Shown piece after piece: positions 9,406-18,802 of a stretch of 64,000 nt of DNA. A program made the position numbers and the translations under genes. The stretch covers positions 1,178,001-1,242,000 of the forward strand of contig NZ_CP141823.1 of the NCBI RefSeq assembly GCF_035621455.1, written 5' to 3'. The stretch is from Vibrio natriegens NBRC 15636 = ATCC 14048 = DSM 759. Its GTDB lineage: Bacteria; Pseudomonadota; Gammaproteobacteria; Enterobacterales; Vibrionaceae. Position 1 is the stretch's first letter; every line of letters starts with the position of its first letter. The notes under the pieces are model-generated. The model saw only the letters and a program-made list of their open reading frames with translations, was not told where the DNA came from and searched no databases.

Positions 9406-11232
9406 ATGTTTAATTGGTTTGAAAAACTAACCCAACCGTTTCCCCTGCATGAAACCGAAAAGCCACCCAAGACCTTGTTTGGCTTTTGTCGTTTCTATAC
9501 GCGTGGATTTGAAGTGCCGCTTATTATCATGGCGGTGTTCAGTGCGCTGATTGCGATCACTGAAGTCACCCTGTTGCGCTACATGGGTGAGCTAGTCGAT
9601 ATATTGTCTAACCAGGATCGTGCTACTTTCTGGCAAGATCAGGGCGATCAGATGTTGATGATGCTTTTCCTGGTTGTCGTCGTCATGCCGGCATTAGGCT
9701 TTGTACATTCGATGGTGATGCACCAAACACTGCTGGGTAACTACCCAATGTCGATTCGCTGGCTGATTCACCGTTATTTACTTAAGCAAGCAGTTGGTTT
9801 CTTCCAGCGAGATTTTGCAGGCCGTGTTGCAACAAAAGTGATGCAAAGTGCGTTGGCAGTTCGAGAAACGGTGATGAAGCTGCTGGATGTACTGGTCTAC
9901 ATCAGCGTTTATTTTGTGTCGATGATATGGATGATGGGTGAGGCAGACGGTTTACTTATGCTACCTATCGTTATCTGGCTTGCATTGTATGTACTGATCC
10001 AGCTCTACTTCATTCCGAAAATGAAGCGCGTGGCGACTGAGCAGGCGGATGCGCGCTCTGTGATGACAGGACGTATTGTCGACTCTTACACCAACATCTC
10101 TACGGTTAAGTTGTTTGCCCATTCTCAGCGCGAACTTGAGTATGCAGAAAGCAGCATGAAGCAGTTCTTGGTTACGGTATACCGTCAGATGCGAATGGTG
10201 ACTTGCTTGCTGTTTAGTGTCGATGCGATCAACTACTTACTGCTGTTGTCTATTGGCGTGATTTCCGTTTATTTATGGCTGGATGCGGCAGTTACGATTG
10301 GTGCGATTGCTATCGGTATCAGCATTGCGCTGCGTGTACAGGGTATGTCGAAATGGATCATGTGGGAAGTCAGTACACTGTTTGAAAATATTGGTACTGT
10401 TGTAGATGGTATCAGCACTATTTCGAACGACGTTGAAGTGAAAGACGTACCGAATGCAAAGCCGTTGCAAATTCGACAAGGTGAAATCTGCTTCGATCAC
10501 GTTGGTTTCAACTACAGCGAAGAAAAAGCCGTATTTGACAATCTGAACCTGACGATTAAACCGGGCGAGAAAGTCGGCATTGTTGGGCGTTCTGGTGCGG
10601 GTAAGTCAACATTGGTGAACTTGCTATTGCGTTTTTACGATGTGAATTCTGGCAAAATCTGCATTGATGGACAGGACATCTCACAGGTAGAGCAAGAGTC
10701 TTTGCGTCAGCACATTGGAATGATCACTCAGGATACATCTTTGCTGCACCGCTCAATCAAAGAAAACATTCTATATGGTGATCCAGCAGCCTCTATGGAA
10801 TCCGTGATAGCTGCGGCTGAGAAGGCACATGCGCACGAATTTATCCAGACTCTGAAAGATGAGCAAGGTAATGTTGGCTACGATGTTGAAGTCGGTGAGC
10901 GTGGCGTAAAACTGTCTGGCGGCCAGCGTCAACGTGTCGCTATCGCGCGTGTACTTCTTAAAAATGCGCCGATTCTCATTATGGATGAAGCAACGTCTGC
11001 ACTGGATTCTGAAGTGGAGTCTGCGATTCAAGAAAACCTTGAAGTATTGATGGAAGGGAAGACGGTGATTGCTATTGCTCACCGCTTATCGACGATCGCT
11101 GCGATGGACCGTTTAATCGTGATGGATGATGGTCAGGTTATCGAACAAGGCTCGCATCAGGAGCTTCTGCAACTTAACGGAGTTTATGCTCAGTTGTGGA
11201 AACACCAGACCGGTGGCTTTCTGACAGAGTAA
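9406..11232 (+). CDS. ABC exporter, fused membrane and ATPase domains (MsbA/MDR-like)
   Basis: Half-transporter of about 608 aa. An N-terminal six-helix exporter domain (about residues 40-330) is followed by an ATPase domain with Walker A GRSGAGKST, signature LSGGQRQR and Walker B ILIMDEATSALD. The open frame reaches a TTG at 9328, but that N-terminus has no exporter-like sequence, so I favour ATG 9406. It is divergent from the siderophore receptor and shares the intergenic region with the Fur-box-like site. An iron-linked role is therefore likely: siderophore export, or inner-membrane siderophore traffic as in YbtP/YbtQ. A general lipid or drug exporter remains possible. Confidence 0.88.
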   Translation: MFNWFEKLTQPFPLHETEKPPKTLFGFCRFYTRGFEVPLIIMAVFSALIAITEVTLLRYMGELVDILSNQDRATFWQDQGDQMLMMLFLVVVVMPALGFVHSMVMHQTLLGNYPMSIRWLIHRYLLKQAVGFFQRDFAGRVATKVMQSALAVRETVMKLLDVLVYISVYFVSMIWMMGEADGLLMLPIVIWLALYVLIQLYFIPKMKRVATEQADARSVMTGRIVDSYTNISTVKLFAHSQRELEYAESSMKQFLVTVYRQMRMVTCLLFSVDAINYLLLLSIGVISVYLWLDAAVTIGAIAIGISIALRVQGMSKWIMWEVSTLFENIGTVVDGISTISNDVEVKDVPNAKPLQIRQGEICFDHVGFNYSEEKAVFDNLNLTIKPGEKVGIVGRSGAGKSTLVNLLLRFYDVNSGKICIDGQDISQVEQESLRQHIGMITQDTSLLHRSIKENILYGDPAASMESVIAAAEKAHAHEFIQTLKDEQGNVGYDVEVGERGVKLSGGQRQRVAIARVLLKNAPILIMDEATSALDSEVESAIQENLEVLMEGKTVIAIAHRLSTIAAMDRLIVMDDGQVIEQGSHQELLQLNGVYAQLWKHQTGGFLTE

Positions 11233-11270
11233 TATTGGTTGATCTGGAATCACATCAATCTCGGGTTAAA

Positions 11271-11296
11271 AGGGGAAGCGCAGGCTTCCCTTTTTT
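11271..11296 (+). terminator. Rho-independent terminator after ABC exporter
   Basis: GGGAAGC and GCTTCCC arms (11273-11290) are followed at once by six T. Confidence 0.88.
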
Positions 11297-11482
11297 ATTC
11301 CAACAAACATGCAGTGGCACACTATATATCCCGCTGAGGTGGAGCAATTTATGATTCATCTCTATTTTTTATTATTTATAAATTGTCGTTTGACGATGGT
11401 TGTCCACAATGGCGGTTATCCACGTGCAACAGAAGATTGCCGGGAATAACAATAATTACAATGCTGCCATACTGGAAGAAAC

Positions 11483-12433
11483 ATGAAAATCAAACCCCTC
11501 CCACCTTTAAACAGCCTAGTGGCGTTTGAAGCGTCGGCTCGACATTTGAGCTTTACGCTCGCAGCTGAAGAGCTCAATGTGACTCAAGGCGCAATCAGCC
11601 GTCAAATTAGACAATTAGAAGAGTATTTAGGTAAAGCGATGTTTACCCGTGCCAATCGCAGCATCAACCTAACGCCGACAGGTCTGCAATATTATCAATC
11701 GATCAGTCAGTCTCTACTCGATATCGCGCAAATCACCGGAGAAGTGAAAAAGTGGCAAGGGGAGCAGAAAATTACCGTCGCTACGACCAATGCAATGGCT
11801 GCTCTGTGGCTATTGCCAAAAGTGGCGGAGTTTCAAAATGAGCATGATGATATCGATATACGAATTCTGGCGTCTGATAACGTACTGGATTTAAGACGCC
11901 TAGATTGCGATATCGCACTGTTTTACTGCAAAACACCACCCGCCGAAATGGAAGTGACGACACTTTTCTCTGAAGAAGTTTTTCCGGTTTGCAGCCCACT
12001 GTATTTAGAAAAGATTGGTCAACCGACTGAGGCTGAAGAGGTTTTTAATAAAACGCTTCTTTATCTCGAAGAGTCGCAAAGGGACTGGGTCAATTGGGAG
12101 GAGTGGTTTGCAGGCGTAAATTTACCGAATATTGTGCCTCGTAACCGAATGAACATTAATAACTACCCTATGTTGTTGCAAGCAGCCATTAATGGTCAGG
12201 GTATTGCCTTAGCTTGGGGCTCATTAGTTGATGACTATTTGCAAAGCGGCGCGTTGGTAAGGCCTGTCGAGCATGTTCTGGCAACACCATCGAATTTCTG
12301 TATGTTGGAGCCTAAAGACAGAGGCTTAATCCCAGCGAGTGTGAAACGCTTTCGCGGTTGGTTATTACAGCAATTACCGGATGAAGTCGGTGATCGCGGA
12401 TTAGCAGAAACAGTCGAATCGTCCAATTCTTAG
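11483..12433 (+). CDS. LysR-family transcriptional regulator, GcvA-like
   Basis: 316-aa regulator. An N-terminal winged helix-turn-helix (about residues 8-65; LNVTQGAISRQIRQLEEYLG) is followed by a periplasmic-binding-protein-like effector domain. The opening PLPPLNSLVAFEASARHLSF is typical of the GcvA/AmpR branch. It lies between the siderophore locus and the amine-catabolism genes and is convergent with the BCCT gene. It is the only regulator next to that pathway and is the best candidate to control it. The inverted repeat at 14536-14567 is a possible target. Confidence 0.9.
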   Translation: MKIKPLPPLNSLVAFEASARHLSFTLAAEELNVTQGAISRQIRQLEEYLGKAMFTRANRSINLTPTGLQYYQSISQSLLDIAQITGEVKKWQGEQKITVATTNAMAALWLLPKVAEFQNEHDDIDIRILASDNVLDLRRLDCDIALFYCKTPPAEMEVTTLFSEEVFPVCSPLYLEKIGQPTEAEEVFNKTLLYLEESQRDWVNWEEWFAGVNLPNIVPRNRMNINNYPMLLQAAINGQGIALAWGSLVDDYLQSGALVRPVEHVLATPSNFCMLEPKDRGLIPASVKRFRGWLLQQLPDEVGDRGLAETVESSNS

Positions 12434-12460
12434 AGACAAAAAGTAGTAGATATAAAAAGT

Positions 12461-12484
12461 GGGAGCATAACTCCCCCTTTTTGT
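12461..12484 (+). terminator. Terminator after lysR gene
   Basis: GGGAG, loop CATAA, CTCCC, then a T-rich run. The stem is short but well placed 28 bp after the stop. Confidence 0.65.
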
Positions 12485-12495
12485 TTTCAGCCCTA

Positions 12496-12519
12496 AACCA
12501 CCTACTTCAGTAGGTGGTT
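12496..12519. repeat. Perfect 10-bp inverted repeat between convergent genes
   Basis: AACCACCTAC and GTAGGTGGTT arms surround TTCA. It lies just past the BCCT stop on the minus strand. The following T-tract is poor (only TTTAGG), so it is a weak terminator or a 3'-end stabilising hairpin for the BCCT transcript. Confidence 0.6.
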
Positions 12520-12537
12520 ATCATTAAACCGACTTTG

Positions 12538-14274
12538 CTACGTTAACGCTGGTTTCTGATCAAGCGTTGGATTTTTAGCAGCTGTTGAATCAGTGGTTAT
12601 GGTTTGCTGAATCGCCGCCTTACTTTCTACAAGTGGCTCTACTGGGCCATCAAGCTTGGTCTCTTCCGGGTGGACGTGTTCTGGCAACATCGCCCAAGGT
12701 TTCGGCTCACGTCGAATACTATGAAATAGCGTCAAACTCATTACCGCAATAAATATTGCAATTGGAAAGCCTGCAATGATTGACGCAGTTTGCATTGCTT
12801 TCAGTCCTCCTGCGTACAGCAGTACACCAGCTATCGCGGCGATCATTATTCCCCAAAGTACACGAATGGATTTAGGAGGTTCACTGTCACCTGCCGCATC
12901 TAAGGTACAAAGAACCAAAGTTCCTGAGTCAGCGGAGGTAATGAAGTAGGTACCCAGCAGCAAACACGCTAATACACTCAGTATTTTGCCAAACAGACCG
13001 GTGTCTAGGTTATCGAACAACGTAAATAATGCGCGAGTGGTATCCGCTTTCGTTGCTTCGAGAATGACTCCGCCCGTAAATGTTGCTGGTGGCATTTGGC
13101 CAGCTTCTTGAGCTGCAACCACTTGAGTTTCATACGCTACGCGAGCATCTTGCTCAACTTTCAGTGCGGCACCACCGAAAACTGAGATCCATAAGAAAGT
13201 GATTAGTGTTGGTACGATTAAAGCACCACCTATCAGTTCACGGATCGTTCTTCCTTTAGAAATTCGCGCGATGAACATGCCAACAAATGGCGCCCAAGTC
13301 ATCCACCATGGCCAGTAGTATGCTGTCCACCAGTTTTGCCAACCTGAGTCATTTTGGGCGTCACTCCATAAGCTCATGCCAACAATATTTTGCACGTAAA
13401 GACCGGTGCTCTCTAAAAGTGTGTTCAGAATGTAGCGTGTTGGACCAATGTAAAGCACAACAAGTACCAACAGCAAAGAGAGCAACATATTCCATTCAGA
13501 AAGACGACGAATCCCTTTACCGACGCCAGACAGAACTGAGGCAACCGCACAGGTACATAGAGAAACGATAATGATCAGTTGTGTGCCTAACCCGATATCT
13601 AAACCAAATGTTTGATTTAGCCCTGAGTTGATTTGAATCACGCCCATACCAAGGGTTTGGGAGATACCAAAGGCCGTGACTGCGACAGTAAGAATATCGA
13701 CAGTGTGGCCGATTGGACCATAAATACGGTTGCCAATAAGGGGATACAGAATAGATCGTAAGGTAAACGGCAGATCTTTACGGTAGGAAAAGTAGGCCAG
13801 AGCAAGCGCAACAATAATAAAAACTGACCAAGGGTGTAGTCCCCAATGGAAGAACGTCAGTTTCATCGATGTCGTGGCAGCCTCATTGGTTAAACCCTGC
13901 GTGAAAGGGTTGTCCGCGTAGTGCCACATTGGCTCAGCGACTGACCAGAAGATCAAACCAATCCCCATACCGCCAGAAAACAGCATGGATACCCATGACA
14001 GGTAACTGAACTCGGGCTTTTCGTCGTCCTTACCTAATCGAATATGCCCATAGCGGCTAATCATTAAATAGAGCAGAAAACCGACGACTAAAGAAACGAG
14101 TCCGATATAAAACCATTTCATATTCTGCAACAGAATACCGGAAATAGATTCGAAATATTGACCCGCTTGGTTAGCTAGAATGGCGCAGAAAAGTACAAAA
14201 CCGATGACGATGATCTTAGATGCGATCGTCACAGTCGGATTGAGTCCTTTTAGTATCCCTGTTGTTGCTCTCAT
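12538..14274 (-). CDS. BCCT-family transporter (betaine/carnitine/choline type)
   Basis: Inner-membrane secondary transporter of 578 aa with about twelve membrane helices. It carries the BCCT glycine motif GGMGIGL in TM3 and the tryptophan box WWMTWAPFVGMFIARISKGR in TM8. These bind trimethylammonium headgroups in BetP and CaiT. The C-terminal tail of about 60 residues is hydrophilic and could be regulatory. It is divergent from a Rieske oxygenase whose active site looks suited to quaternary amines, so this protein is probably the importer of that enzyme's substrate. Osmoprotectant uptake is an alternative. Confidence 0.92.
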   Translation of the reverse strand: MRATTGILKGLNPTVTIASKIIVIGFVLFCAILANQAGQYFESISGILLQNMKWFYIGLVSLVVGFLLYLMISRYGHIRLGKDDEKPEFSYLSWVSMLFSGGMGIGLIFWSVAEPMWHYADNPFTQGLTNEAATTSMKLTFFHWGLHPWSVFIIVALALAYFSYRKDLPFTLRSILYPLIGNRIYGPIGHTVDILTVAVTAFGISQTLGMGVIQINSGLNQTFGLDIGLGTQLIIIVSLCTCAVASVLSGVGKGIRRLSEWNMLLSLLLVLVVLYIGPTRYILNTLLESTGLYVQNIVGMSLWSDAQNDSGWQNWWTAYYWPWWMTWAPFVGMFIARISKGRTIRELIGGALIVPTLITFLWISVFGGAALKVEQDARVAYETQVVAAQEAGQMPPATFTGGVILEATKADTTRALFTLFDNLDTGLFGKILSVLACLLLGTYFITSADSGTLVLCTLDAAGDSEPPKSIRVLWGIMIAAIAGVLLYAGGLKAMQTASIIAGFPIAIFIAVMSLTLFHSIRREPKPWAMLPEHVHPEETKLDGPVEPLVESKAAIQQTITTDSTAAKNPTLDQKPALT

Positions 14275-14595
14275 AGGCGTCCCTCACAGTGTTTTTTGTA
14301 TGCAGCGTTATCGTTTGTTGTTTTATTGTTAATTTTTCTGGGAGATTAGAGAGAGCTATGCGTTGTTTCAACTGATTAATACTCATCAATTAATGATTTT
14401 TAGTCATGCCATTAATATTTGTGCAATTTTTAAAGGTGCATTCTTGTCCCAGATCAATGCATGAATGATAAAAACTCATCCATACCCTCCAAAAAAGTCG
14501 TTTGTTTGTTGCTGGTTTGTTAATCAAAATCAGCTCCATTGACACAACACGATGTTGTCCGCAATGGATGCAACTCGACTTTCGGAGATAAGAAT
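14275..14595. promoter_or_regulatory. Divergent promoter region, BCCT transporter / Rieske oxygenase
   Basis: 321 bp without a gene, A+T-rich, between the two start codons. It contains the inverted repeat at 14536-14567. No clear sigma-70 boxes could be picked out with confidence. Confidence 0.6.
14536..14567. promoter_or_regulatory. Compound inverted repeat, candidate LysR operator or leader hairpin
   Basis: Nested arms CCATTG (14536-14541) with CAATGG (14562-14567) and ACAAC (14544-14548) with GTTGT (14554-14558) share one centre. It ends 28 bp before the chosen ATG of the oxygenase. Because it lies close to the start it might instead act in the mRNA leader. Confidence 0.5.
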
Positions 14596-15783
14596 ATGAG
14601 CAATGTCAACCAAACCCTAATTCCTGTTGAACTCGTCGATAAGGTTCTTAACCCAATCAGTGAAGCGACTGGGATGCCAAACGATGCCTACATAAATGAA
14701 GACTACTTTACGTTTGAACGTGATCAGGTATTTGGTAACACATGGGTATGCATTGGTTTTGCCTCTGACCTTCTTAAAGACGGTTACGTGATGCCGATAG
14801 ACTTCATGAACCTACCGCTGTTAATGATGAGAAATCGTCAGGGTGAAGTTCAGGTCTTTCATAATGTGTGTAGTCACCGTGGCATGAAGCTAGTACATGA
14901 AGCGGGTGAAGTGCAGGGCATGATTCGTTGTCCTTACCACTCATGGACTTACGATCTAGACGGTAACCTAAAAGGTACGCCACATATTGGCGGTATCGCA
15001 CAGCACAAAGATGACCGCTTCAAGTGCGAAAAGCACGGGTTGAAGCCACTGCGTTCAGCAATTTGGATGGACATGGTGTTCGTAAACCTTTCAGGTGATG
15101 CGCCAAGTTTTGAAGAACATATCGCACCGCTAGAGGAACGTTGGAAGCCATTTTTAGGCGAAGACGGTATGGGCCTTTTGCGCCGTGTGAACATGGGCGG
15201 CAATCTAGAGATCGAAGTAAACAGTAACTGGAAGCTGGCAGTAGAAAACTACTGTGAAGCCTACCATTTGCCTTGGGTTCACCCGAGCTTGAACAGCTAC
15301 TCGCGCCTGGAAGATCACTACAACATCATGTTTGAAGAGCGATTTGCAGGCCAAGGCAGCCTTGCTTACAACCTGTCGGATACCGCTGGTACGCATTTGC
15401 CTAAGTTCCCTAGCTGGCCAGAAGACAAACTTCGCCATGCAGAATACGTTGCACTATTCCCGAACGTGTTGTTAGGCATTCAGGCTGATCACGCGTTTGC
15501 GATGATGATTGAACCAATCAGCGCTGGTAGAAGCATTGAGCATCTGCGTGTTTTCTATGTCGGTGATGAAGCAACCAAAGACGAACTTGCAGCTTGCCGT
15601 ACTGCCACGGTTGAATCTTGGCGTGTGGTATTCGGCGAGGACATCGGTGCTGTTGAAGGTATGCAGCAAGGTCGTCACTCCCCTGGGTTTGGTGGCGGTG
15701 TGTTTTCTCCAGAAATGGATGTCCCAACTCACTTCTTCCAAACATGGTTAGCAAAACAAGTTAAGTCGGCAATGGAGCAGTAG
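14596..15783 (+). CDS. Rieske [2Fe-2S] oxygenase alpha subunit, quaternary-amine type
   Basis: Terminal oxygenase of 395 aa. The Rieske cluster ligands are C92-x-H94 and C112-x2-H115. The catalytic domain has the mononuclear iron histidines H224 and H229 in NYCEAYHLPWVHP. The residue that normally bridges the Rieske and iron sites between subunits is Asp in aromatic dioxygenases and here is Glu (E221), as in carnitine monooxygenase CntA and its relatives. The C-terminal EDIGAVEGMQQGRHSPGF also resembles that group. I chose ATG 14596 because the upstream TTG extension (from 14539) covers the inverted repeat and is not oxygenase-like. With the BCCT gene this points to oxidation of a betaine, carnitine or other N-methylated amine; the exact substrate is not known. 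Confidence 0.85.
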   Translation: MSNVNQTLIPVELVDKVLNPISEATGMPNDAYINEDYFTFERDQVFGNTWVCIGFASDLLKDGYVMPIDFMNLPLLMMRNRQGEVQVFHNVCSHRGMKLVHEAGEVQGMIRCPYHSWTYDLDGNLKGTPHIGGIAQHKDDRFKCEKHGLKPLRSAIWMDMVFVNLSGDAPSFEEHIAPLEERWKPFLGEDGMGLLRRVNMGGNLEIEVNSNWKLAVENYCEAYHLPWVHPSLNSYSRLEDHYNIMFEERFAGQGSLAYNLSDTAGTHLPKFPSWPEDKLRHAEYVALFPNVLLGIQADHAFAMMIEPISAGRSIEHLRVFYVGDEATKDELAACRTATVESWRVVFGEDIGAVEGMQQGRHSPGFGGGVFSPEMDVPTHFFQTWLAKQVKSAMEQ

Positions 15784-15784
15784 T

Positions 15785-17209
15785 ATGACTCATTACCTAA
15801 ATTACATTGATGGTGAGTGGTGTGACTCAGAGCAAACCCTCACGGTTATGAACCCAGGTACAGCGGAACCGTACGCGACGATAGCTGAAGCTAATATTGC
15901 TGACGCTGATCGTGCGATGGCAGCAGCTCGTCGAGTTGTGAATCAAGGGCTCCTTTCGGATGTTCGTCCAGCAGTAAGAACTGAGTGGATGCTAAAAGCG
16001 GCGGCGGCTATTCGTGAAATGGTCGATGAAGGCGGGTTAGTGGCATGTCGTGAAAATGGCAAATCACTACAAGATGCGAAAGATGAGTTCATCGAATCGG
16101 CACGTTACTTCGAATACTACGCAGGCATGGCGGACAAACTAGAAGGCACTTCAATCCCACTGGGGAAAGATTACGTCGACTTCACTCAATATGTACCGTT
16201 TGGCGTAAGTGTACAGATAGTTCCTTGGAATTTTCCGGTATCCATTTGTGCGCGTTCGCTCGCGCCCGCTTTAGCTGCCGGTAACGCAGTAGTGATTAAA
16301 TCGCCAGAGATTTCACCACTGGCAATGACCTTATTGATTAAAGCCATCGAAAAAGCCGGTTTTCCGAAAGGCACCATCAACTTGCTTTGTGGTAAAGGCT
16401 CAGTGGTTGGTAGTCACTTAGTGCAGCACCAGGAGGTCGACCAAATCGTCTTTACTGGTTCGGTTCCAACTGGCCAGCGAATTCTAAAAGATTCGGCGCA
16501 CAGAGCAACGCCATCGGTAATGGAACTGGGTGGTAAATCTGCGGCTATCGCGCTGAAAGATGTCAATCTGGACTTACTACTGAAAAGCGTTCAGGTCGGT
16601 ATCTACTTTAATGCCGGTCAGGTTTGTTCGGCTATGTCTCGATTGCTGGTTCACAAAGACCGCTATGAAGAAGTGAAAGCCGCAGTGGTATCAATGGCTG
16701 AAGGACTTTCAATTGGTCAAGGCGAAAGCCAGCCTGATATCACACCGTTGGTTTCTGCTGATCAGCAAGCACGAGTGCTGGAAATGATCGAGCAAGCACG
16801 AGCAGATGGCGCGAACATCCTTACAGGTGGTTATGCACCGGATTTGTCTGGCTACTTTGTCGCGCCGACAGTCATTGAAGCCACACCAGACATGCGTATT
16901 GCGCAGGAAGAAGTGTTTGGTCCTGTACTGGTGGTCATGCCATTTGAAACCGAGCAAGAAGCTGTGGCAATGGCCAATGGTACAGAGTTTGGCTTAGTTG
17001 CTGGCGTATTTGGTGAGAGCATGAACCAAACCTTGCGCGTTGCTCAACAGCTACGTGGCGGACAAGTGTTTATTAACGAGTGGTTTGCTGGTGGCATAGA
17101 AACCCCATTTGGCGGTGTCGGGCTGTCCGGTTTTGGACGAGAAAAAGGGCAAGAAGCGATTTATAGCTATGTCCATACGCGCAACATCGCTATTCGTTTG
17201 CAGCAATAG
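15785..17209 (+). CDS. NAD(P)-dependent aldehyde dehydrogenase
   Basis: 474-aa aldehyde dehydrogenase starting 1 bp after the oxygenase stop. Visible features are VPWNFPVSI (cofactor/substrate tunnel), ELGGKSAAI with the general-base Glu, catalytic Cys in AGQVCSAMSR, and EEVFGPVLVV. It is closest in style to betaine-aldehyde and semialdehyde dehydrogenases. It probably oxidises the aldehyde released by the oxygenase (for example malic semialdehyde if the substrate were carnitine, or formaldehyde or betaine-type aldehydes otherwise). Family is certain, substrate inferred. Confidence 0.9.
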   Translation: MTHYLNYIDGEWCDSEQTLTVMNPGTAEPYATIAEANIADADRAMAAARRVVNQGLLSDVRPAVRTEWMLKAAAAIREMVDEGGLVACRENGKSLQDAKDEFIESARYFEYYAGMADKLEGTSIPLGKDYVDFTQYVPFGVSVQIVPWNFPVSICARSLAPALAAGNAVVIKSPEISPLAMTLLIKAIEKAGFPKGTINLLCGKGSVVGSHLVQHQEVDQIVFTGSVPTGQRILKDSAHRATPSVMELGGKSAAIALKDVNLDLLLKSVQVGIYFNAGQVCSAMSRLLVHKDRYEEVKAAVVSMAEGLSIGQGESQPDITPLVSADQQARVLEMIEQARADGANILTGGYAPDLSGYFVAPTVIEATPDMRIAQEEVFGPVLVVMPFETEQEAVAMANGTEFGLVAGVFGESMNQTLRVAQQLRGGQVFINEWFAGGIETPFGGVGLSGFGREKGQEAIYSYVHTRNIAIRLQQ

Positions 17210-17245
17210 AGCGACGCTTAGCCGACGTGTAACAGATTTCTTCGC

Positions 17246-17285
17246 CTCACACCTTCTTGGATTTCAGACCACAAGATGGTGTGAG
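17246..17285 (+). other. Long intergenic hairpin inside the catabolic operon
   Basis: Two 14-bp arms (17246-17259 and 17272-17285) pair at 13 of 14 positions around a 12-base loop. No T-tract follows, so it is more likely a processing or stabilising element between the aldehyde dehydrogenase and reductase messages than a terminator. Confidence 0.6.
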
Positions 17286-17365
17286 TGCGATGAAACTTTC
17301 ACTTTTCTATGAGTAAGTAGTGAACAGGCACGGGAAATTGGAACAAGGTAGTTGGAGAAAAAGTG

Positions 17366-18790
17366 ATGAAAAAGTGGCTCTGTATTATTTGTGGCTTAAT
17401 TTACGATGAAGCCCAAGGTTGGCCTGCTGATGGGATAGCACCAGGAACGGCATGGGAAGATGTGCCGGATGATTGGTTATGCCCAGATTGCTTGGTTGGA
17501 AAGGCTGATTTCGAAATGATTGAAATCACGGGTGATGTGATTGACGAAGAGGCTGTTGCGCCTGTTTTATCGGGTACGGGTTCAACGCCATTGGATCAAC
17601 CACTTCCTCCTTCAGTGAGCCAGCCAGTCTTTTCGACGGATCCTATTGTCATTATTGGCAGTGGACATAGTGGTTATCAGTTGGCTTCGGCGCTTCGAGC
17701 CCAGTCTGCCAATGTTCCAATTACCGTCTTTACCTGTGATGACGGTGCTCTGTACAGTAAACCAGCGCTTTCGAATGCTCTGGCAATGGGCAAAAATGGT
17801 GATGCACTGCAAACGGAAAGTGCATTGGAGTGGGAGAATCGTTTAAATATCCGACTTTACCCACATACTCGTGTCGAGCATATTGATCGCGCTAACTCAA
17901 CATTACACACATCGATTGGTCAGTACCGTTATAGCCGTCTGGTGCTAGCGACGGGAGCATCACCTATTGAAATTCCTATTGAAGGTGACCGTTCGTACGT
18001 GGTTAGCGTCAATGATCTGGTCGATTACCGTCGTTTTAGATCTCAACTTCAAGGTAAAAAGCGCATCGCTATTCTGGGTGATGGCTTAATTGGCTGTGAG
18101 TTTGCTAACGACCTGATTGAAAGTGGTTTTGAAGTCAGCGTCATTGGTTTAGGGCAGTGGCCAATGGAGCGCATGATCCCTCAGCCGTTGGGCGAATCAC
18201 TACAAAATGCCCTAAGTGAACGTGGCGTACAGTGGTTACTGCAAGACAGCATTGCGAAAATTGAGCCAATGGCTGACACCAGCGCGGAACTCCACCTGAC
18301 GAGCGGGAAAAAGATCACCGCGGACTTGGTCCTTAGTGCTGTGGGGCTTAAACCTAATGTTTCTCTGGCTGAGCAAGCAGGGCTGGAAATTGGCCGCGGC
18401 ATTAAAGTAAACCAATTTGCCCAGACAAGTGATGAAAACATTTACTCGTTAGGGGACTGTGTTGAAACCGAACAAGGCTGGCAGCCGTATATTGCGCCTA
18501 TCAACCAAATGATTCCGTCTCTGGCGAAGAGCCTATTGGGTGAAATAACGCCTATTACGTTAACGCCAACACCAGTGATTGTGAAAACACCGATTCTTCC
18601 GTTGACCATCTTCCCTGTCTCACCTAATGCACAAGGACAGTGGCACATAGAAAAGCAGGGTGAGGAATTAACAGCAGCATGGTACTCGGTGGAAGGTTCG
18701 ATGATTGGATTTGCGCTACTAGGCCGAAAAGTCCAGTCTCTGCGCTCTCCATGGCTCGAACAATTATCACTAAAACAATCTGCGGCGTAA
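17366..18790 (+). CDS. Rubredoxin-rubredoxin reductase fusion
   Basis: 474-aa electron-transfer flavoprotein. Residues 1-50 are a rubredoxin with iron ligands C6, C9, C39 and C42 (CIICG and CPDC). After a Pro-rich linker comes a FAD/NAD(P)H reductase of the AlkT/NorW type, with VIIGSGHSGYQLA for FAD, ILGDGLIGCEFANDL for NAD(P) and YSLGDCVE near the end. A GGAG at the proper distance favours ATG 17366 over GTG 17363. It lies 156 bp after the aldehyde dehydrogenase and probably feeds electrons to the Rieske oxygenase, a role usually played by ferredoxin-type reductases. The fusion of carrier and reductase is uncommon. Confidence 0.9.
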   Translation: MKKWLCIICGLIYDEAQGWPADGIAPGTAWEDVPDDWLCPDCLVGKADFEMIEITGDVIDEEAVAPVLSGTGSTPLDQPLPPSVSQPVFSTDPIVIIGSGHSGYQLASALRAQSANVPITVFTCDDGALYSKPALSNALAMGKNGDALQTESALEWENRLNIRLYPHTRVEHIDRANSTLHTSIGQYRYSRLVLATGASPIEIPIEGDRSYVVSVNDLVDYRRFRSQLQGKKRIAILGDGLIGCEFANDLIESGFEVSVIGLGQWPMERMIPQPLGESLQNALSERGVQWLLQDSIAKIEPMADTSAELHLTSGKKITADLVLSAVGLKPNVSLAEQAGLEIGRGIKVNQFAQTSDENIYSLGDCVETEQGWQPYIAPINQMIPSLAKSLLGEITPITLTPTPVIVKTPILPLTIFPVSPNAQGQWHIEKQGEELTAAWYSVEGSMIGFALLGRKVQSLRSPWLEQLSLKQSAA

Positions 18791-18802
18791 CGGAGGCCGA
18801 TA

